Part shown: positions 37,216 through 46,405 of the stretch, piece by piece
Position numbering within the stretch: the stretch's first letter is position 1
Layout: each line of letters begins with the position of its first letter
IMG/VR virus record: IMGVR_UViG_3300044971_001793
Location: 1-49,782 of that record
Reading direction: 5' to 3' (one strand)
DNA length: 49,782 bases
Source: a virus
The notes under the pieces: generated by a model
What the model was told of the DNA's origin: nothing
The model's database searches: none
Seen by the model: only the letters and a program-made list of their open reading frames with translations
Program-made: the position numbers and the translations under genes

Positions 37216-38694
37216 TTATAATTGCAAATACTTTGTATTTACAACTTGAAATTTAATTTGTCGTTTATATGTATTTATTTCACCACTACTTATTACTTGT
37301 ATATCTATAAAATATTCATTTGGTATTTTGTCTCTACTATCAAATATAAAGTAGTATTCGTTAGGTGTTCTATTAATTTTTGTCCATCCTTGAACTTGTA
37401 CTTCTGTTGTCCCCTCCTTAACATAAATTCTATATGAAGCGTCCACGTTTAATAATAAATTTTGAGTGGTGTAAGCTTGTTTAATAATCACACCTACTTT
37501 ACGAGTATCCGTATTTACAATTTGTTCGTCTTGTTTTAATCCGTAAAAATCAAATCCGTATAATAATGGGTTTGCCGATACAACCCCCATTTGGATTGCG
37601 TTTTTAAATGGTTGTAATGTAAAATCATTTAATACCTGTGGAAGTGGGAAGTTATTATAACTTATGTTGTACCATCTATCAGAGAATGTACAAGGGGTTT
37701 GATACCCCATAAGAGGTGGTATAACAACCTCATAAACTCCTCGTGTTCTTTGACACGTTGTTAATCCGGATAGTCCCGGAATTACATCACCCATCATATC
37801 TAATATATCTACATTTGGTGGGTAATCTAAATTTATTGGGTTACCGTTATCAAATAGGTATAAATATAATTTGTTAACTTTACCTAAAGTAAATTGATTT
37901 CTATCGTCTTCAATTAAATCATTGTAACTTGTTTCAAGATATGGTTCGTAGAATGTTTGTGTATGACGAGTAAAAAATTGTACTTCGTAATTATCAGTAA
38001 GACCTGTAAGATTTTCAACTTGAGGTTTGTAAGCAATTCCCCATCCAGATACATTAGGTATTGTACCATTTAGAACACCATTAATTTCTGCCGTCATATC
38101 GAAAGCAATATTTTCATTACCAAATTCAAAATGTTGTGTATCCACAATGGTAATTCCACTAAAAGGAATTGGTCCTAAATTTCTATTATCATAAATCCCC
38201 GGTTGTTGCCAAACACCAATTGTGGTTGTTTGAAACCAATTTGACGGTCTATTTGAAAAGTTTTTATCTGATTCACTATATTGATAAATTAAATCCGCAA
38301 AATCATATCCAACACCTTCATCCCAAAGTTGAGGTGTTGATGGATTATTATTTAAATAAGGAATTCTAAATAAGATTAAATCAAATGAAGTGGCTCTCAT
38401 TCTCATTTGAGATGTTAGAGTGTTTAATAGTTCAGCATCAAAAGTAGACGTATTTGTCATTCTTAAAGTATGCGTCATATTGTCTGTACACCCTGTAGTT
38501 ATAGTTCCATTAAAAATTAGTTGTTTTAATAAAGTTAAATCTAAATCAAAAATAAAACGACTATAGTTATTTGGGTATTGAGTAGTTGCAACATTACCAT
38601 AGAATAGTTCCATTACAGGGTTTCTACCTGTATTAGTGAAGCTATTTGATATTAGGGTATTGTTCTTGCTGAAATATGAATTAATTATTGACAT
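37216..38694 (-). CDS. Tail or baseplate structural protein
   Basis: A 492-residue, almost entirely beta-type protein rich in Asn, Thr and aromatic residues (NYSRFIFDLDLTLLKQLIFNG, GWGIAYKPQVENLTG, HTQTFYEPYLETSYND). C-terminal strands include YRIYVKEGTTEVQVQGWTKI and YFIDIQVISSGEINTYKRQIKF. The composition fits a large virion surface, baseplate or fibre protein. I recall similar genes in Bacteroidota myophages but cannot name a family. It starts 14 nt after a late-type box and is the second of a run of minus-strand tail genes. Confidence 0.6.
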   Translation of the reverse strand: MSIINSYFSKNNTLISNSFTNTGRNPVMELFYGNVATTQYPNNYSRFIFDLDLTLLKQLIFNGTITTGCTDNMTHTLRMTNTSTFDAELLNTLTSQMRMRATSFDLILFRIPYLNNNPSTPQLWDEGVGYDFADLIYQYSESDKNFSNRPSNWFQTTTIGVWQQPGIYDNRNLGPIPFSGITIVDTQHFEFGNENIAFDMTAEINGVLNGTIPNVSGWGIAYKPQVENLTGLTDNYEVQFFTRHTQTFYEPYLETSYNDLIEDDRNQFTLGKVNKLYLYLFDNGNPINLDYPPNVDILDMMGDVIPGLSGLTTCQRTRGVYEVVIPPLMGYQTPCTFSDRWYNISYNNFPLPQVLNDFTLQPFKNAIQMGVVSANPLLYGFDFYGLKQDEQIVNTDTRKVGVIIKQAYTTQNLLLNVDASYRIYVKEGTTEVQVQGWTKINRTPNEYYFIFDSRDKIPNEYFIDIQVISSGEINTYKRQIKFQVVNTKYLQL

Positions 38695-38708
38695 GAATAT
38701 GTTTTACA

Positions 38709-38716
38709 TATAAATA
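38709..38716 (-). promoter_or_regulatory. Candidate late box TATTTATA (minus)
   Basis: Minus-strand TATTTATA then TGTAAAAC, 14 nt ahead of the ATG at 38694, located inside the 22-bp gap between two tail genes. Confidence 0.55.
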
Positions 38717-40282
38717 TCAATTAATTCTAATATTTTGATTTAAGATGGTATTTTCTGCATCTGCAAGGATTGCGTTGATTTCTGCGGATGTTTGTCCGTT
38801 ACCTGCAGCGACCGGAACAGGTGCCATTGTGGCCACCGGATGAACGTGTCCGGTAACAAATGAAAATATTTTTCTAAGCAACGCCATTAACTCATCTCCT
38901 CTAACAACAGGGTATGTTTGATTAAGAATACTATTTTCATCCCCAATAAATTTATCTTGAGGTATTCCGTATAAAGTTTGACTTAATGATATTTTACCTT
39001 TAGGACCTGCCGAATCTTGAGATAAGAAATACATACGTTGAGAACCCATAATACTATAAGTAATATCTGCTGGAATAAACTCTGTCGGTATAACTATTTC
39101 TTCTTTTAAATCGGCTTGTGGACCAAGAATTGGTTTACCTGATTTATTTTCCCAAACTAAAAACCATCCTTTGTATTTTTTACTTGCAGGGTCTAATGTT
39201 ATCTTATCATAAAATCTTACATAATTAACGTATTCAGCAACTTCACTAACAAGGTCGTTAGGTGAAAACTTATTACCTGTTGTATATGTTAATTTTGATG
39301 GTGTAACAACCAATGGGAATGTTACGTTTGGTGCAAAATTTTGGGGGTTATTAACTGTGTAACCTGATATATTAATGAATCCACTAAACACACCTTGTAC
39401 AAAATTATTAATAATACTTGATGCTTCATCAAAGGTTTTACTATTAAATTTTATTTCCTCTAATGGTGAACCATAATTTGTTCCAACGGATAATTGTGTG
39501 ATAGTATCTGATTTAAAATTTGTACTATTTACACTAACACTTGGAATTACATTATATAAACCAACAGAACCATTGAATGCACCTTGAAGATTTTCTAAAT
39601 TATCAATGTTCCATATAATCATTTTTTTAACAACTTTTACCTGTTCAACTAATCTTGTAATACCTTCAGGGTCTTTAGTTACTTTCTGTTGTGTAAAATT
39701 AGATAACTGAAGGAACGCTCTATTAACATTACCTAAAGGTAGTTGGTCTTTTACTAATCGTTTAGTTTTACCGGCTCTAATTAATACTTCATTTTCTTTA
39801 ACCACCACATCGGCACTTCCTCTACCTAACAAAGCGTTATCACCTGGTTCAGGAAATACTCCAACACTACCTTGATTTCTATAAGCCCCTACTTGGTTTT
39901 TAATTGAGATACCTTGAGCGATTCTATCACCTGATGCTAAGAATTTTTTAGCACCTTGATAATTCTCAAACGGACTTATCATTGGGGATGAAAAAGGTCC
40001 TTGAACATAAAATTGATTAGTAAACGGAAAATCTTTATTAGAATAAATTATATGAACATATTCATCTTTAAGAGGTACTTGACTAACGTAAAACGGTAAT
40101 AATGATAAACAAATTAAAGGGTCTCTTGATGTCCAAGGGTCAGTTTCTTCATTCCAATTTGGGATTGACGCTATTATATCTTGATAATTTTTAGTTTCAG
40201 GTATAACACGAAGCCTCCCTAACATCATAGGGTCTTGATTATTAAGTACTATTCCGGGAAAAATTATTTGATTACTGACCAT
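38717..40282 (-). CDS. Baseplate hub/spike protein with gp5-like OB fold
   Basis: The 521-residue protein begins [25 protein letters not shown], an OB-fold start like the N-terminal domain of T4 gp5 (FIGRVVDNQDPLKLGRVKV-type). It continues with [25 protein letters not shown], the second half of this fold. The middle is unknown and beta-rich. The end, [23 protein letters not shown], resembles PAAR- or spike-type tips with histidines that could bind metal. No lysozyme domain like that of T4 gp5 is seen. It should form the central baseplate. Confidence 0.7.
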   Translation of the reverse strand: MVSNQIIFPGIVLNNQDPMMLGRLRVIPETKNYQDIIASIPNWNEETDPWTSRDPLICLSLLPFYVSQVPLKDEYVHIIYSNKDFPFTNQFYVQGPFSSPMISPFENYQGAKKFLASGDRIAQGISIKNQVGAYRNQGSVGVFPEPGDNALLGRGSADVVVKENEVLIRAGKTKRLVKDQLPLGNVNRAFLQLSNFTQQKVTKDPEGITRLVEQVKVVKKMIIWNIDNLENLQGAFNGSVGLYNVIPSVSVNSTNFKSDTITQLSVGTNYGSPLEEIKFNSKTFDEASSIINNFVQGVFSGFINISGYTVNNPQNFAPNVTFPLVVTPSKLTYTTGNKFSPNDLVSEVAEYVNYVRFYDKITLDPASKKYKGWFLVWENKSGKPILGPQADLKEEIVIPTEFIPADITYSIMGSQRMYFLSQDSAGPKGKISLSQTLYGIPQDKFIGDENSILNQTYPVVRGDELMALLRKIFSFVTGHVHPVATMAPVPVAAGNGQTSAEINAILADAENTILNQNIRIN

Positions 40283-40493
40283 TTTTCTTTGTTCTTGATT
40301 GATATTCTTTTAAAATAGTATTATACGTTAATTCTAATTTATCTAAATGATGAGTTAATTTTATTAACGATTCTTTAGTTAACGTAAAATCTTCTTGAAT
40401 AAAATCCATAGCAAATGATAAATCTTTGTTTGATGAATTTTTATAATCTTTAATTATATTTTTTGTTTTTTCGGATTTTTCAATATTAGTCAT
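40272..40493 (-). CDS. Small coiled-coil protein in baseplate cluster
   Basis: A 73-residue, highly charged helical protein ([53 protein letters not shown]), which forms an obvious coiled coil. It overlaps the downstream baseplate gene by 11 nt and starts 2 nt after the upstream one, so it is translated with them. A small assembly or chaperone role for the baseplate is inferred. I recognise no family. Confidence 0.6.
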   Translation of the reverse strand: MTNIEKSEKTKNIIKDYKNSSNKDLSFAMDFIQEDFTLTKESLIKLTHHLDKLELTYNTILKEYQSRTKKNGQ

Positions 40494-40495
40494 AA

Positions 40496-42412
40496 TTATA
40501 ATTTTTTACCAAAAGCACTTGATGGTACTGTTAAACCAGCTGGGGTTATGGTTAATGGACCAATGGCCATTTGAACCTTATTATTGTCAGAATCTTCTCT
40601 CGCCATAGCTTTCATTTGTCCAAATTTACCTAAAACATCTAAATTAGGACTACCATCAGGTAATGCTCCCGTTGGAACACCTATTTTTTGTAACTCTTCA
40701 ATTGCTCCAACAAACGCTCTTGATTCTGAATACCCATCTAATAGTTGTGATGCGAATAATAATGGTAAAGGGATTTGACCACCAAAACCTAAACTACTAG
40801 TTATTAAATCTAACAGAGCTAATAATTCATCCACAACACTTTTACACTTCCTCCAATCACTTATAAAAGACGCAACAATTAACAATAACTGAATAAGTTT
40901 TAGAATCATTGAAATTCTTTTATCAATTTTTTCCCTAACAATATCACTAATCACTCTTTGAATTAATAATAAGATATCTCTTTTAATTAATTCAAATAAT
41001 TCTTGAACAAATAATGCACCTATTTTTGAAATAAAATTTATTGCGAATCTTTTAAATTGTTTTGCAAAATCAACCAACCCTTTTATTGCATCTGTCGTTT
41101 CTTGACCTATTGCTTTTAACATTACGTATATTGGTAATAATACTTTAGGTGTCAAAAACGCTCCGGCAATACCTTGAGCAATTAATTTAATAAAATTTAA
41201 ATTTAACGCGGCTTGAGCGTTGGTTTGAATACCCGCACCCCATTGAGGATTATCTGCGAGTACTTGCGTTAAATTATCTGCAGCATTTATGAAATCGCTA
41301 TTATTGTCAATTAAATTTAAATTATTAATTTGAGCAATAACTGCGGGAAAATCAACCGGTAATAATATATTATCACACTCTTCTAATTCTATTACTTTAT
41401 TTTTAATATTAGTAACTCTTTGGTCTACCTTTCTTAAATCAATGTCGGTAAATTCAAAAAATGTTTCATCTACACCATCAAGTTCAGGTACTTTGGCAAT
41501 ACCACTAACATCTATTTCACTTCTATTATCAAAGCATAATCCAAGAATTCGTTGAATTAAAATATCAAATTTACTTTGGTCTTCAACTTGTCCTACACCA
41601 GCACTGGCGTTCATTGATACTACACCACTTAATGATTCCATAATTGATGCCATCATATTAGTTGGTTCAGTAATTCTAACTGTTTTGTAATAATCAACTA
41701 AAAATGTGCCAACTTTATTAACACCATTAACTCTGTTAGATAAATCAACTTTAAACCAAGGACCGGTTTCACCGGTATCTGGTCTTGATTCAAGGTATTG
41801 AATATCAAATAAATCTTGACCTGATTGTCCTATATAATTTTGACCATTATCCGCGGAATATGGTTGACCCGTTTGAATTAACCTATATAATTCTTTATTC
41901 ATAGAAAATGGATAATCTTGAACTAATATTGGGTCTTTTTCATATAAAGGTTTACCTTCAGTTTTTGGGTCTAAAGTTAGAATGTTTAATAAATCTATCG
42001 ATTTAACTTTAATATAATAAGTAGAGCCTCCGTTATATGCCTGTTGCTGGTCACAACCTACAGCATTTATAGATTCTTCTAACGCTATTTGAGAAAGTTT
42101 AGGTTCAATATTTTTAAGAGCGGTGATTAATAATCTTTTAATATAACTTGGAGAACCACTCCCTACTCCTCCGGTAGTGTTTGCTAAATCTAAAAGTTGT
42201 TCAAATTGATTTTTTATTTCTTTTTGATAACGTTTAGTTTGTTCCTTGATTTTACCAAGTTGACCTGTTACAGCAGCTTTTTTTTGTTCAAAAGTTTCGC
42301 CCGCTTGTCTTCTAGTATCATCATATTGAGTTTTTAACTCATTATAATTTCTGGTAGCAGTAACCTTGTCTTGTATTTTTTTATAATCAACACCTAAATC
42401 TAATGACGCCAT
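40496..42412 (-). CDS. Large baseplate-region structural protein
   Basis: A 638-residue protein. An N-terminal coiled coil (about 1-75) is followed by a domain ending near residue 290 (DQSKFDILIQRILGLCFDNRSEIDV), and a long helical hydrophobic region, about 400-550, with several amphipathic or membrane-like helices (FIKLIAQGIAGAFLTPKVLLPIYVMLKAIG, LLLIQRVISDIV). The end SSAFGKKL is a short tail. Hydrophobic helices in a tail protein recall tape measure or membrane-penetrating baseplate proteins. The assignment is by position between hub and late sigma genes. Confidence 0.55.
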   Translation of the reverse strand: MASLDLGVDYKKIQDKVTATRNYNELKTQYDDTRRQAGETFEQKKAAVTGQLGKIKEQTKRYQKEIKNQFEQLLDLANTTGGVGSGSPSYIKRLLITALKNIEPKLSQIALEESINAVGCDQQQAYNGGSTYYIKVKSIDLLNILTLDPKTEGKPLYEKDPILVQDYPFSMNKELYRLIQTGQPYSADNGQNYIGQSGQDLFDIQYLESRPDTGETGPWFKVDLSNRVNGVNKVGTFLVDYYKTVRITEPTNMMASIMESLSGVVSMNASAGVGQVEDQSKFDILIQRILGLCFDNRSEIDVSGIAKVPELDGVDETFFEFTDIDLRKVDQRVTNIKNKVIELEECDNILLPVDFPAVIAQINNLNLIDNNSDFINAADNLTQVLADNPQWGAGIQTNAQAALNLNFIKLIAQGIAGAFLTPKVLLPIYVMLKAIGQETTDAIKGLVDFAKQFKRFAINFISKIGALFVQELFELIKRDILLLIQRVISDIVREKIDKRISMILKLIQLLLIVASFISDWRKCKSVVDELLALLDLITSSLGFGGQIPLPLLFASQLLDGYSESRAFVGAIEELQKIGVPTGALPDGSPNLDVLGKFGQMKAMAREDSDNNKVQMAIGPLTITPAGLTVPSSAFGKKL

Positions 42413-42418
42413 AACAAA

Positions 42419-42799
42419 TTATTTTTTCATTTTATAAGAACCCTCTGATTTAGATGCGTCTTTTTCGATTAGAGTTTTTAACATTGCGTCGTCAACACCT
42501 AAATCAGTAATAGAAAATCCTCCACCATCATCATTGTTGTTTGTTTTTTCCCACATACTTGATTGTAATTTAGATAGGGTTAATTTTTTTTCAACACAAT
42601 CATTAATAATTTTTTGTTGTTTTTCAATAACCGGACCAATTAAAGTCATGTCTTCAGGTTCTTTCATCATTGTTAACATTTTGTTTTGAATTCTAATAGC
42701 CGTACTTCTTTGTTCCACAAGTTCATTGTAGATTTCCTGCATCAATGATAACATTGATTCTTTACTTAAATTAATTTCTTTTTTTGTCGGTCTTGCCAT
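42419..42799 (-). CDS. Helical baseplate-cluster protein
   Basis: A 126-residue protein, helical and charged: KESMLSLMQEIYNELVEQRSTAIRIQNKMLTMMKE, then a second helix (VIEKQQKIINDCVEKKLTLSKLQSSMWEK), an acidic glycine turn (NNDDGGGF) and a short C-terminal helix. It begins RPTKKEINLSK, a basic start. It looks like a helical-hairpin assembly factor; no family is recognised. It follows a late-type box and precedes the large structural gene by 6 nt. Confidence 0.55.
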   Translation of the reverse strand: MARPTKKEINLSKESMLSLMQEIYNELVEQRSTAIRIQNKMLTMMKEPEDMTLIGPVIEKQQKIINDCVEKKLTLSKLQSSMWEKTNNNDDGGGFSITDLGVDDAMLKTLIEKDASKSEGSYKMKK

Positions 42800-42802
42800 A
42801 AT

Positions 42803-42810
42803 TATAAATA
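42803..42810 (-). promoter_or_regulatory. Candidate late box TATTTATA (minus)
   Basis: Minus-strand TATTTATA, only 3 nt ahead of the ATG at 42799, the tightest spacing in the set and hard to reconcile with a simple -10 box. Confidence 0.4.
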
Positions 42811-42826
42811 TTTAATTTATTATTTT

Positions 42827-43576
42827 TTAGTTAACCATCTGTTGAATTAATGTGTAATACATATTTTTGTATTTTCTCATTGAACCCCTAATTTCTTTAG
42901 TTGAAAGATTGGTCATTTCTCTTAAAGACAATAAAATAATATTTTTATTAAACTTGTTATTATCGTTACCAATAAATATTGAGTCATAATTTTCAAAAAT
43001 GTCGTAAAGAGCGTGACCTAACTTTATTTCATTTTCTGATAGATTTTCTTCTTTGATAAATCTGTCTAATTCAATTAAAAAGTGTTTAATTACTTTTTCA
43101 GAATCTAGTCCGTCATTTTCTATGTAATAGGCAAAGTTTTCATTATTTTCCAAATTAGTTGAAATATCTTCATAAGATATTTTTCTATTTGTTTCTTTTT
43201 GGTCTTTAATTATTTGACCCATCAAATAGTTTTTACATATTGTACCAAAATAAGAATAAGCCTTCTTTTCACGAGAAGGTTTAAACTTATCTATTTTAGT
43301 CATTAAAAACGAGTGAGTGTCTACATGTATCTCCGTAAAGTCCATGTCTTTTCTATATAATTTGTATCTTCGTATGATTGAAGATATCATTTTGTCTAAA
43401 GGTTTTTTTAAAAACTCATTGTATATTTTATTTTTTTCTTCGTAAGACGTGGACTCTAAAAATCGTATTACAGCCATTTCTTCTCGAACATCAAAATAAT
43501 TTAATTGGGTTGGTTTTCTACCTTTCTTTTTTAACTCAACATTTGTATCCCCTGTTAAATTAATATTTTCAGTCAT
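42827..43576 (-). CDS. Late-transcription sigma factor (T4 gp55-like)
   Basis: The 249-residue protein contains the sigma region 2 signature: HSFLMTKIDKFKPSREKKAYSYFGTICKNYLMGQIIKD near residues 88-124. The order (core-binding helix, then an aromatic helix that melts and reads the -10 region) and the KAYSYFGTICKNYL string match the small late sigma factors of T4-like phages (gp55, 185 residues). The C-terminal part NLSTKEIRGSMRKYKNMYYTLIQQM is helix-turn-helix-like and may act as a region 4 substitute or as the clamp-binding part. It should direct host polymerase to late promoters, with TATTTAT as the candidate box. Confidence 0.85.
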   Translation of the reverse strand: MTENINLTGDTNVELKKKGRKPTQLNYFDVREEMAVIRFLESTSYEEKNKIYNEFLKKPLDKMISSIIRRYKLYRKDMDFTEIHVDTHSFLMTKIDKFKPSREKKAYSYFGTICKNYLMGQIIKDQKETNRKISYEDISTNLENNENFAYYIENDGLDSEKVIKHFLIELDRFIKEENLSENEIKLGHALYDIFENYDSIFIGNDNNKFNKNIILLSLREMTNLSTKEIRGSMRKYKNMYYTLIQQMVN

Positions 43577-44382
43577 TAAACTTCTTGAGATTCAAATTTT
43601 ATCGCTCTGTCATTAATGAAAAAATATTCTTTTTTAGCCGATTCAATCCAAAATTTAACTTCTTCCGGAGTTAAGACATCTCTACCATTTTTGTAATTCC
43701 AAAAGATTGAGCCATCTCTTAAATTAGTGTGTTTATAACCAATTCTTGGGATAGACATGATGTTAATTGAATTATGTGTTAATCGTAAAAATAACTCATA
43801 TCCAAACGTTAATTTAAACGATGGTTTAATTAATCCGTAATCAACAAATTTTGATTTTTTGATTACCATTCCTGATGATTGGAAGTTTTGATAATCTAAT
43901 AAAGTTTCATGAGTTAATATACCCATTTCCGGAGTAAAGTTTGCCGCGAAAGTTGCTTCATTAGTAAACCCGGCAAATTTACCTTGTTGGTCTGTATCAA
44001 CAACGATTGGTAAAAACGCATCCATATTAGGATATGCTTTTGCGTAGATGTCAACATTCTTAAACCATATGTTAGAATATTCATCATCAAATTCAAATAA
44101 TGAAACCCATTCAGATTTTGAATTTCTAACACCGTGATTAACTTGTGCCGCGTAATTAGGTTCTTTTTCCCATTCTAATTTAACAACATTTAAGTCACCA
44201 AAATCGTAATCTTTTAAAAGTTCAACTAAAGGTATTTCATTTGTGTGAACAATAACTAATTCATTAATTTTTAATTTTTGATTATTTAATGATTCAATAC
44301 ATTTCTTAAAGTAATCTTCAAAAAATGGTGCGGTCGCCGATTTAATCGGTAATATAACTGATACGTCAAAGTAATTTTCCAT
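43576..44382 (-). CDS. Family 2 glycosyltransferase
   Basis: A 268-residue GT-A enzyme. DVSVILPIKSATAPFFEDYFKKCIESL starts the nucleotide-binding fold, then NELVIVHTNE, then NYAAQVNHGVRNSKSEWVSLFEFDDEYSNIWF, in which EFDDE (about 97-101) is the metal-binding DxD-type motif. Later LKPSFKLTFGYELFLRLTH is the acceptor region. It should add a sugar to DNA, protein or a surface glycan. Its stop-start junction with the sigma gene overlaps by 1 nt, so it is expressed with late genes, and glycosylation of virion proteins is a plausible job. Confidence 0.8.
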   Translation of the reverse strand: MENYFDVSVILPIKSATAPFFEDYFKKCIESLNNQKLKINELVIVHTNEIPLVELLKDYDFGDLNVVKLEWEKEPNYAAQVNHGVRNSKSEWVSLFEFDDEYSNIWFKNVDIYAKAYPNMDAFLPIVVDTDQQGKFAGFTNEATFAANFTPEMGILTHETLLDYQNFQSSGMVIKKSKFVDYGLIKPSFKLTFGYELFLRLTHNSINIMSIPRIGYKHTNLRDGSIFWNYKNGRDVLTPEEVKFWIESAKKEYFFINDRAIKFESQEV

Positions 44383-44383
44383 A

Positions 44384-45445
44384 TTATTCTTCTATTGTTT
44401 GTAGTTTATTTAATTGTTCTTCAAATGATTCCAATCTTTTATTTAGGTATCCTTCAAATAAGTTCACTGAAATTTTTTCAAAATCTTCTTTAGTACTTAA
44501 ATTTTCTGCAGTTTTAATGATTTCTGTTTCTAAATTTTCATTAATACTGTCTTCCAACCAATTTTGTAAAAAGTCCGCAACAAAATCAACCATTTGAATT
44601 TTATTGTTAACCCAAACACCATTGTCTTCATTCATCCATTCAGGAACTAAATTTGGCACTAAACCAACCACAGGAATTTTACACTTCATAGATTCTAATG
44701 GGAAAGTTCCAAATGAACTTGTTTCGTCAATCCAAACTGATAAGAAACAATCTTTCATCGCATTTGCAAATTCACTCACAGACAATCCTCTCATATCTCT
44801 AAATGTTATCCATCTATATTGAGGAAACTTAATGTAGAAACTTTTAATCATATTAAGAGCCTCTCTTTGTTCTCTAGCGTGAATAGCGACGATAGGTTTT
44901 GCTGGTAATGTATTTGGTTTAAATTTATCAGAAATGAATGGTTTTAAAACATCAATTGAAATACCTCTCATAAGATTCTCAATATATTCTTTTTGTGCTT
45001 CAGAGGTTGTTATACATTTATAAAACCCTAATTGTGACCATGTCTGACCTGGTTGTAATGTTTCCAAGATATGGTCATGAGCCTGAGACAATACAATTTT
45101 ACCACAAGGTAATTTTGAGATTTGACTCATTACAAACCCGTATAATTCAGGAATAACAATTAAATCTTCAGGTGCAATTTCTAAATTTTGACCTTCAATT
45201 GTTTTATGAGGTAATGTCATATATTCCTCACCTAACCATTCTTCCACACCAGTATAATCAGGTGTTTCATGTAAGATAATTGGGTTATATCCATTTTTTA
45301 ATAATGCCATACCTAATTCGTATATGTAAGCGACTGAAGCTTTTGCATTACCTTTAGTGTCTTGAACTAAAAGATAAATTCTTGACTTTTTATCTTTCAT
45401 GTTTTGAATCGACTGTTCTAATTTTGTAATTTGTTCTTGTGTCAT
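44384..45445 (-). CDS. GT-B type glycosyltransferase
   Basis: A 353-residue protein with a GT-B layout: N-terminal Rossmann part (KKSRIYLLVQDTKGNAKASVAYIYELGMALLKNGYNPIILHE), a centre EDLIVIPELYGFVMSQISKLPCGKIVLSQAHD, and a C-terminal donor half where CFLSVWIDETSSFGTFPLESMKCKIPVVGL is the E-x7-E-like donor motif of GT4-type enzymes. The end is a coiled-coil helix. It precedes the family 2 enzyme by 1 nt. The two may act in sequence to build one glycan on the virion or host. Confidence 0.75.
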   Translation of the reverse strand: MTQEQITKLEQSIQNMKDKKSRIYLLVQDTKGNAKASVAYIYELGMALLKNGYNPIILHETPDYTGVEEWLGEEYMTLPHKTIEGQNLEIAPEDLIVIPELYGFVMSQISKLPCGKIVLSQAHDHILETLQPGQTWSQLGFYKCITTSEAQKEYIENLMRGISIDVLKPFISDKFKPNTLPAKPIVAIHAREQREALNMIKSFYIKFPQYRWITFRDMRGLSVSEFANAMKDCFLSVWIDETSSFGTFPLESMKCKIPVVGLVPNLVPEWMNEDNGVWVNNKIQMVDFVADFLQNWLEDSINENLETEIIKTAENLSTKEDFEKISVNLFEGYLNKRLESFEEQLNKLQTIEE

Positions 45446-45450
45446 GTTTA

Positions 45451-45729
45451 TTATATTTTATTTATTAATTTTTTATACAATAGAGTATTAAATGCTAGTC
45501 TAAATGGGATTGATAAGTTGTTAGTACCTTTAGCCCCTAATTGTTCATCAATTTCTTCAGGTTCATCCATAACTATTTCTAACATTAATTTAATTGTTTC
45601 GTATTTAATTATACTTATGGTAGTCCCTTCAGTGTCACCTGATGTGACGGTTTTTTTTGCTTTTATTTGAACATAATCATCAATTTTATCCAAATCAATA
45701 TAATAGTTTTCTCCTAATACTTTTAACAT
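45451..45729 (-). CDS. Hypothetical protein
   Basis: A 92-residue protein of unknown family with a beta start (MLKVLGENYYIDLDKIDDYVQIK), a threonine-rich turn (VTSGDTEGTT) and two helices, acidic then hydrophobic (IKYETIKLMLEIVMDEPEEIDEQL, PFRLAFNTLLYKKLINKI). It overlaps its upstream neighbour by 7 nt and lies 6 nt before the glycosyltransferase gene. Nothing shows its function. Confidence 0.55.
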   Translation of the reverse strand: MLKVLGENYYIDLDKIDDYVQIKAKKTVTSGDTEGTTISIIKYETIKLMLEIVMDEPEEIDEQLGAKGTNNLSIPFRLAFNTLLYKKLINKI

Positions 45730-46325
45730 TCTAAAATTTGTTTTAATTTATCGTCCAATTCTTTTATTGATTTTATAGAATGGATTGTGGTAATATTCTC
45801 ATTATAATCCGTCTCATATTTTATTAATATTTTATCTGACGGATAATCCAATAATAAGGCGGGATTTGATGTAAGTAAAATATCTAATTCATCCCACATT
45901 GAATTAATTGTTGAATTACTGTAAAATTTTACTTTTTCTAATTGACACCCAAATTTAGATAAAAAGAATAAGGATGCGGGTTTTGATTTACCTATCTCAT
46001 CAGAAACAATTAATAAATCGTGGTTATCTCTTAACGATATGTAAATTTCGTTTAAATCAATAAATGTGTTATATTCTGAAGATTGTGCATGACCAAAAAT
46101 TTCCATGGCAAATTCTTCATATAAAAATGAATATAACTCATCATCATCCGGAAATGAAAAATGTTCATTTAAAGTTAAACTATTTATTGGATAAGTCATT
46201 TTATATTCAAATGACTCATCGTCTTCAATACCATCAGTTTTATCGATTAAAAATTTCTGATAAGTTTGTTCAATTTTTCCTAAAGTATCTCTCAACACTC
46301 CATTAATTTCTATACCAATTCTCAT
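45723..46325 (-). CDS. Degenerate HAD-like protein
   Basis: This 200-residue protein opens RIGIEINGVLRDT, which is the HAD motif I layout (hhhhDxDGVL) with both catalytic aspartates replaced: E6 for the nucleophile and N8 for the acid. A later strand LLIVSDEIGKSKPASLFFLSKFG resembles the motif II and III part. The end NPALLLDYPSDKILIKYETDYN looks like the motif IV region. Loss of the nucleophile should abolish phosphatase activity. It may be a structural or regulatory HAD relic, unlike the intact HAD enzyme at 158. Confidence 0.6.
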   Translation of the reverse strand: MRIGIEINGVLRDTLGKIEQTYQKFLIDKTDGIEDDESFEYKMTYPINSLTLNEHFSFPDDDELYSFLYEEFAMEIFGHAQSSEYNTFIDLNEIYISLRDNHDLLIVSDEIGKSKPASLFFLSKFGCQLEKVKFYSNSTINSMWDELDILLTSNPALLLDYPSDKILIKYETDYNENITTIHSIKSIKELDDKLKQILEC

Positions 46326-46346
46326 ATCAACAAAAGTTATATAAAA

Positions 46347-46386
46347 AAAAAGATAAGTAAACTAAATTGTGTTTACCTATCTTTTA
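46347..46386 (-). terminator. Rho-independent terminator
   Basis: AAAGATAAGTAAAC and GTTTACCTATCTTT pair with a single A-C mismatch around an 8-nt loop and with T and A runs outside. It lies just downstream of phoH on the minus strand. Confidence 0.85.
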
Positions 46387-46405
46387 TAATGAAAGTATGT
46401 TAAAA

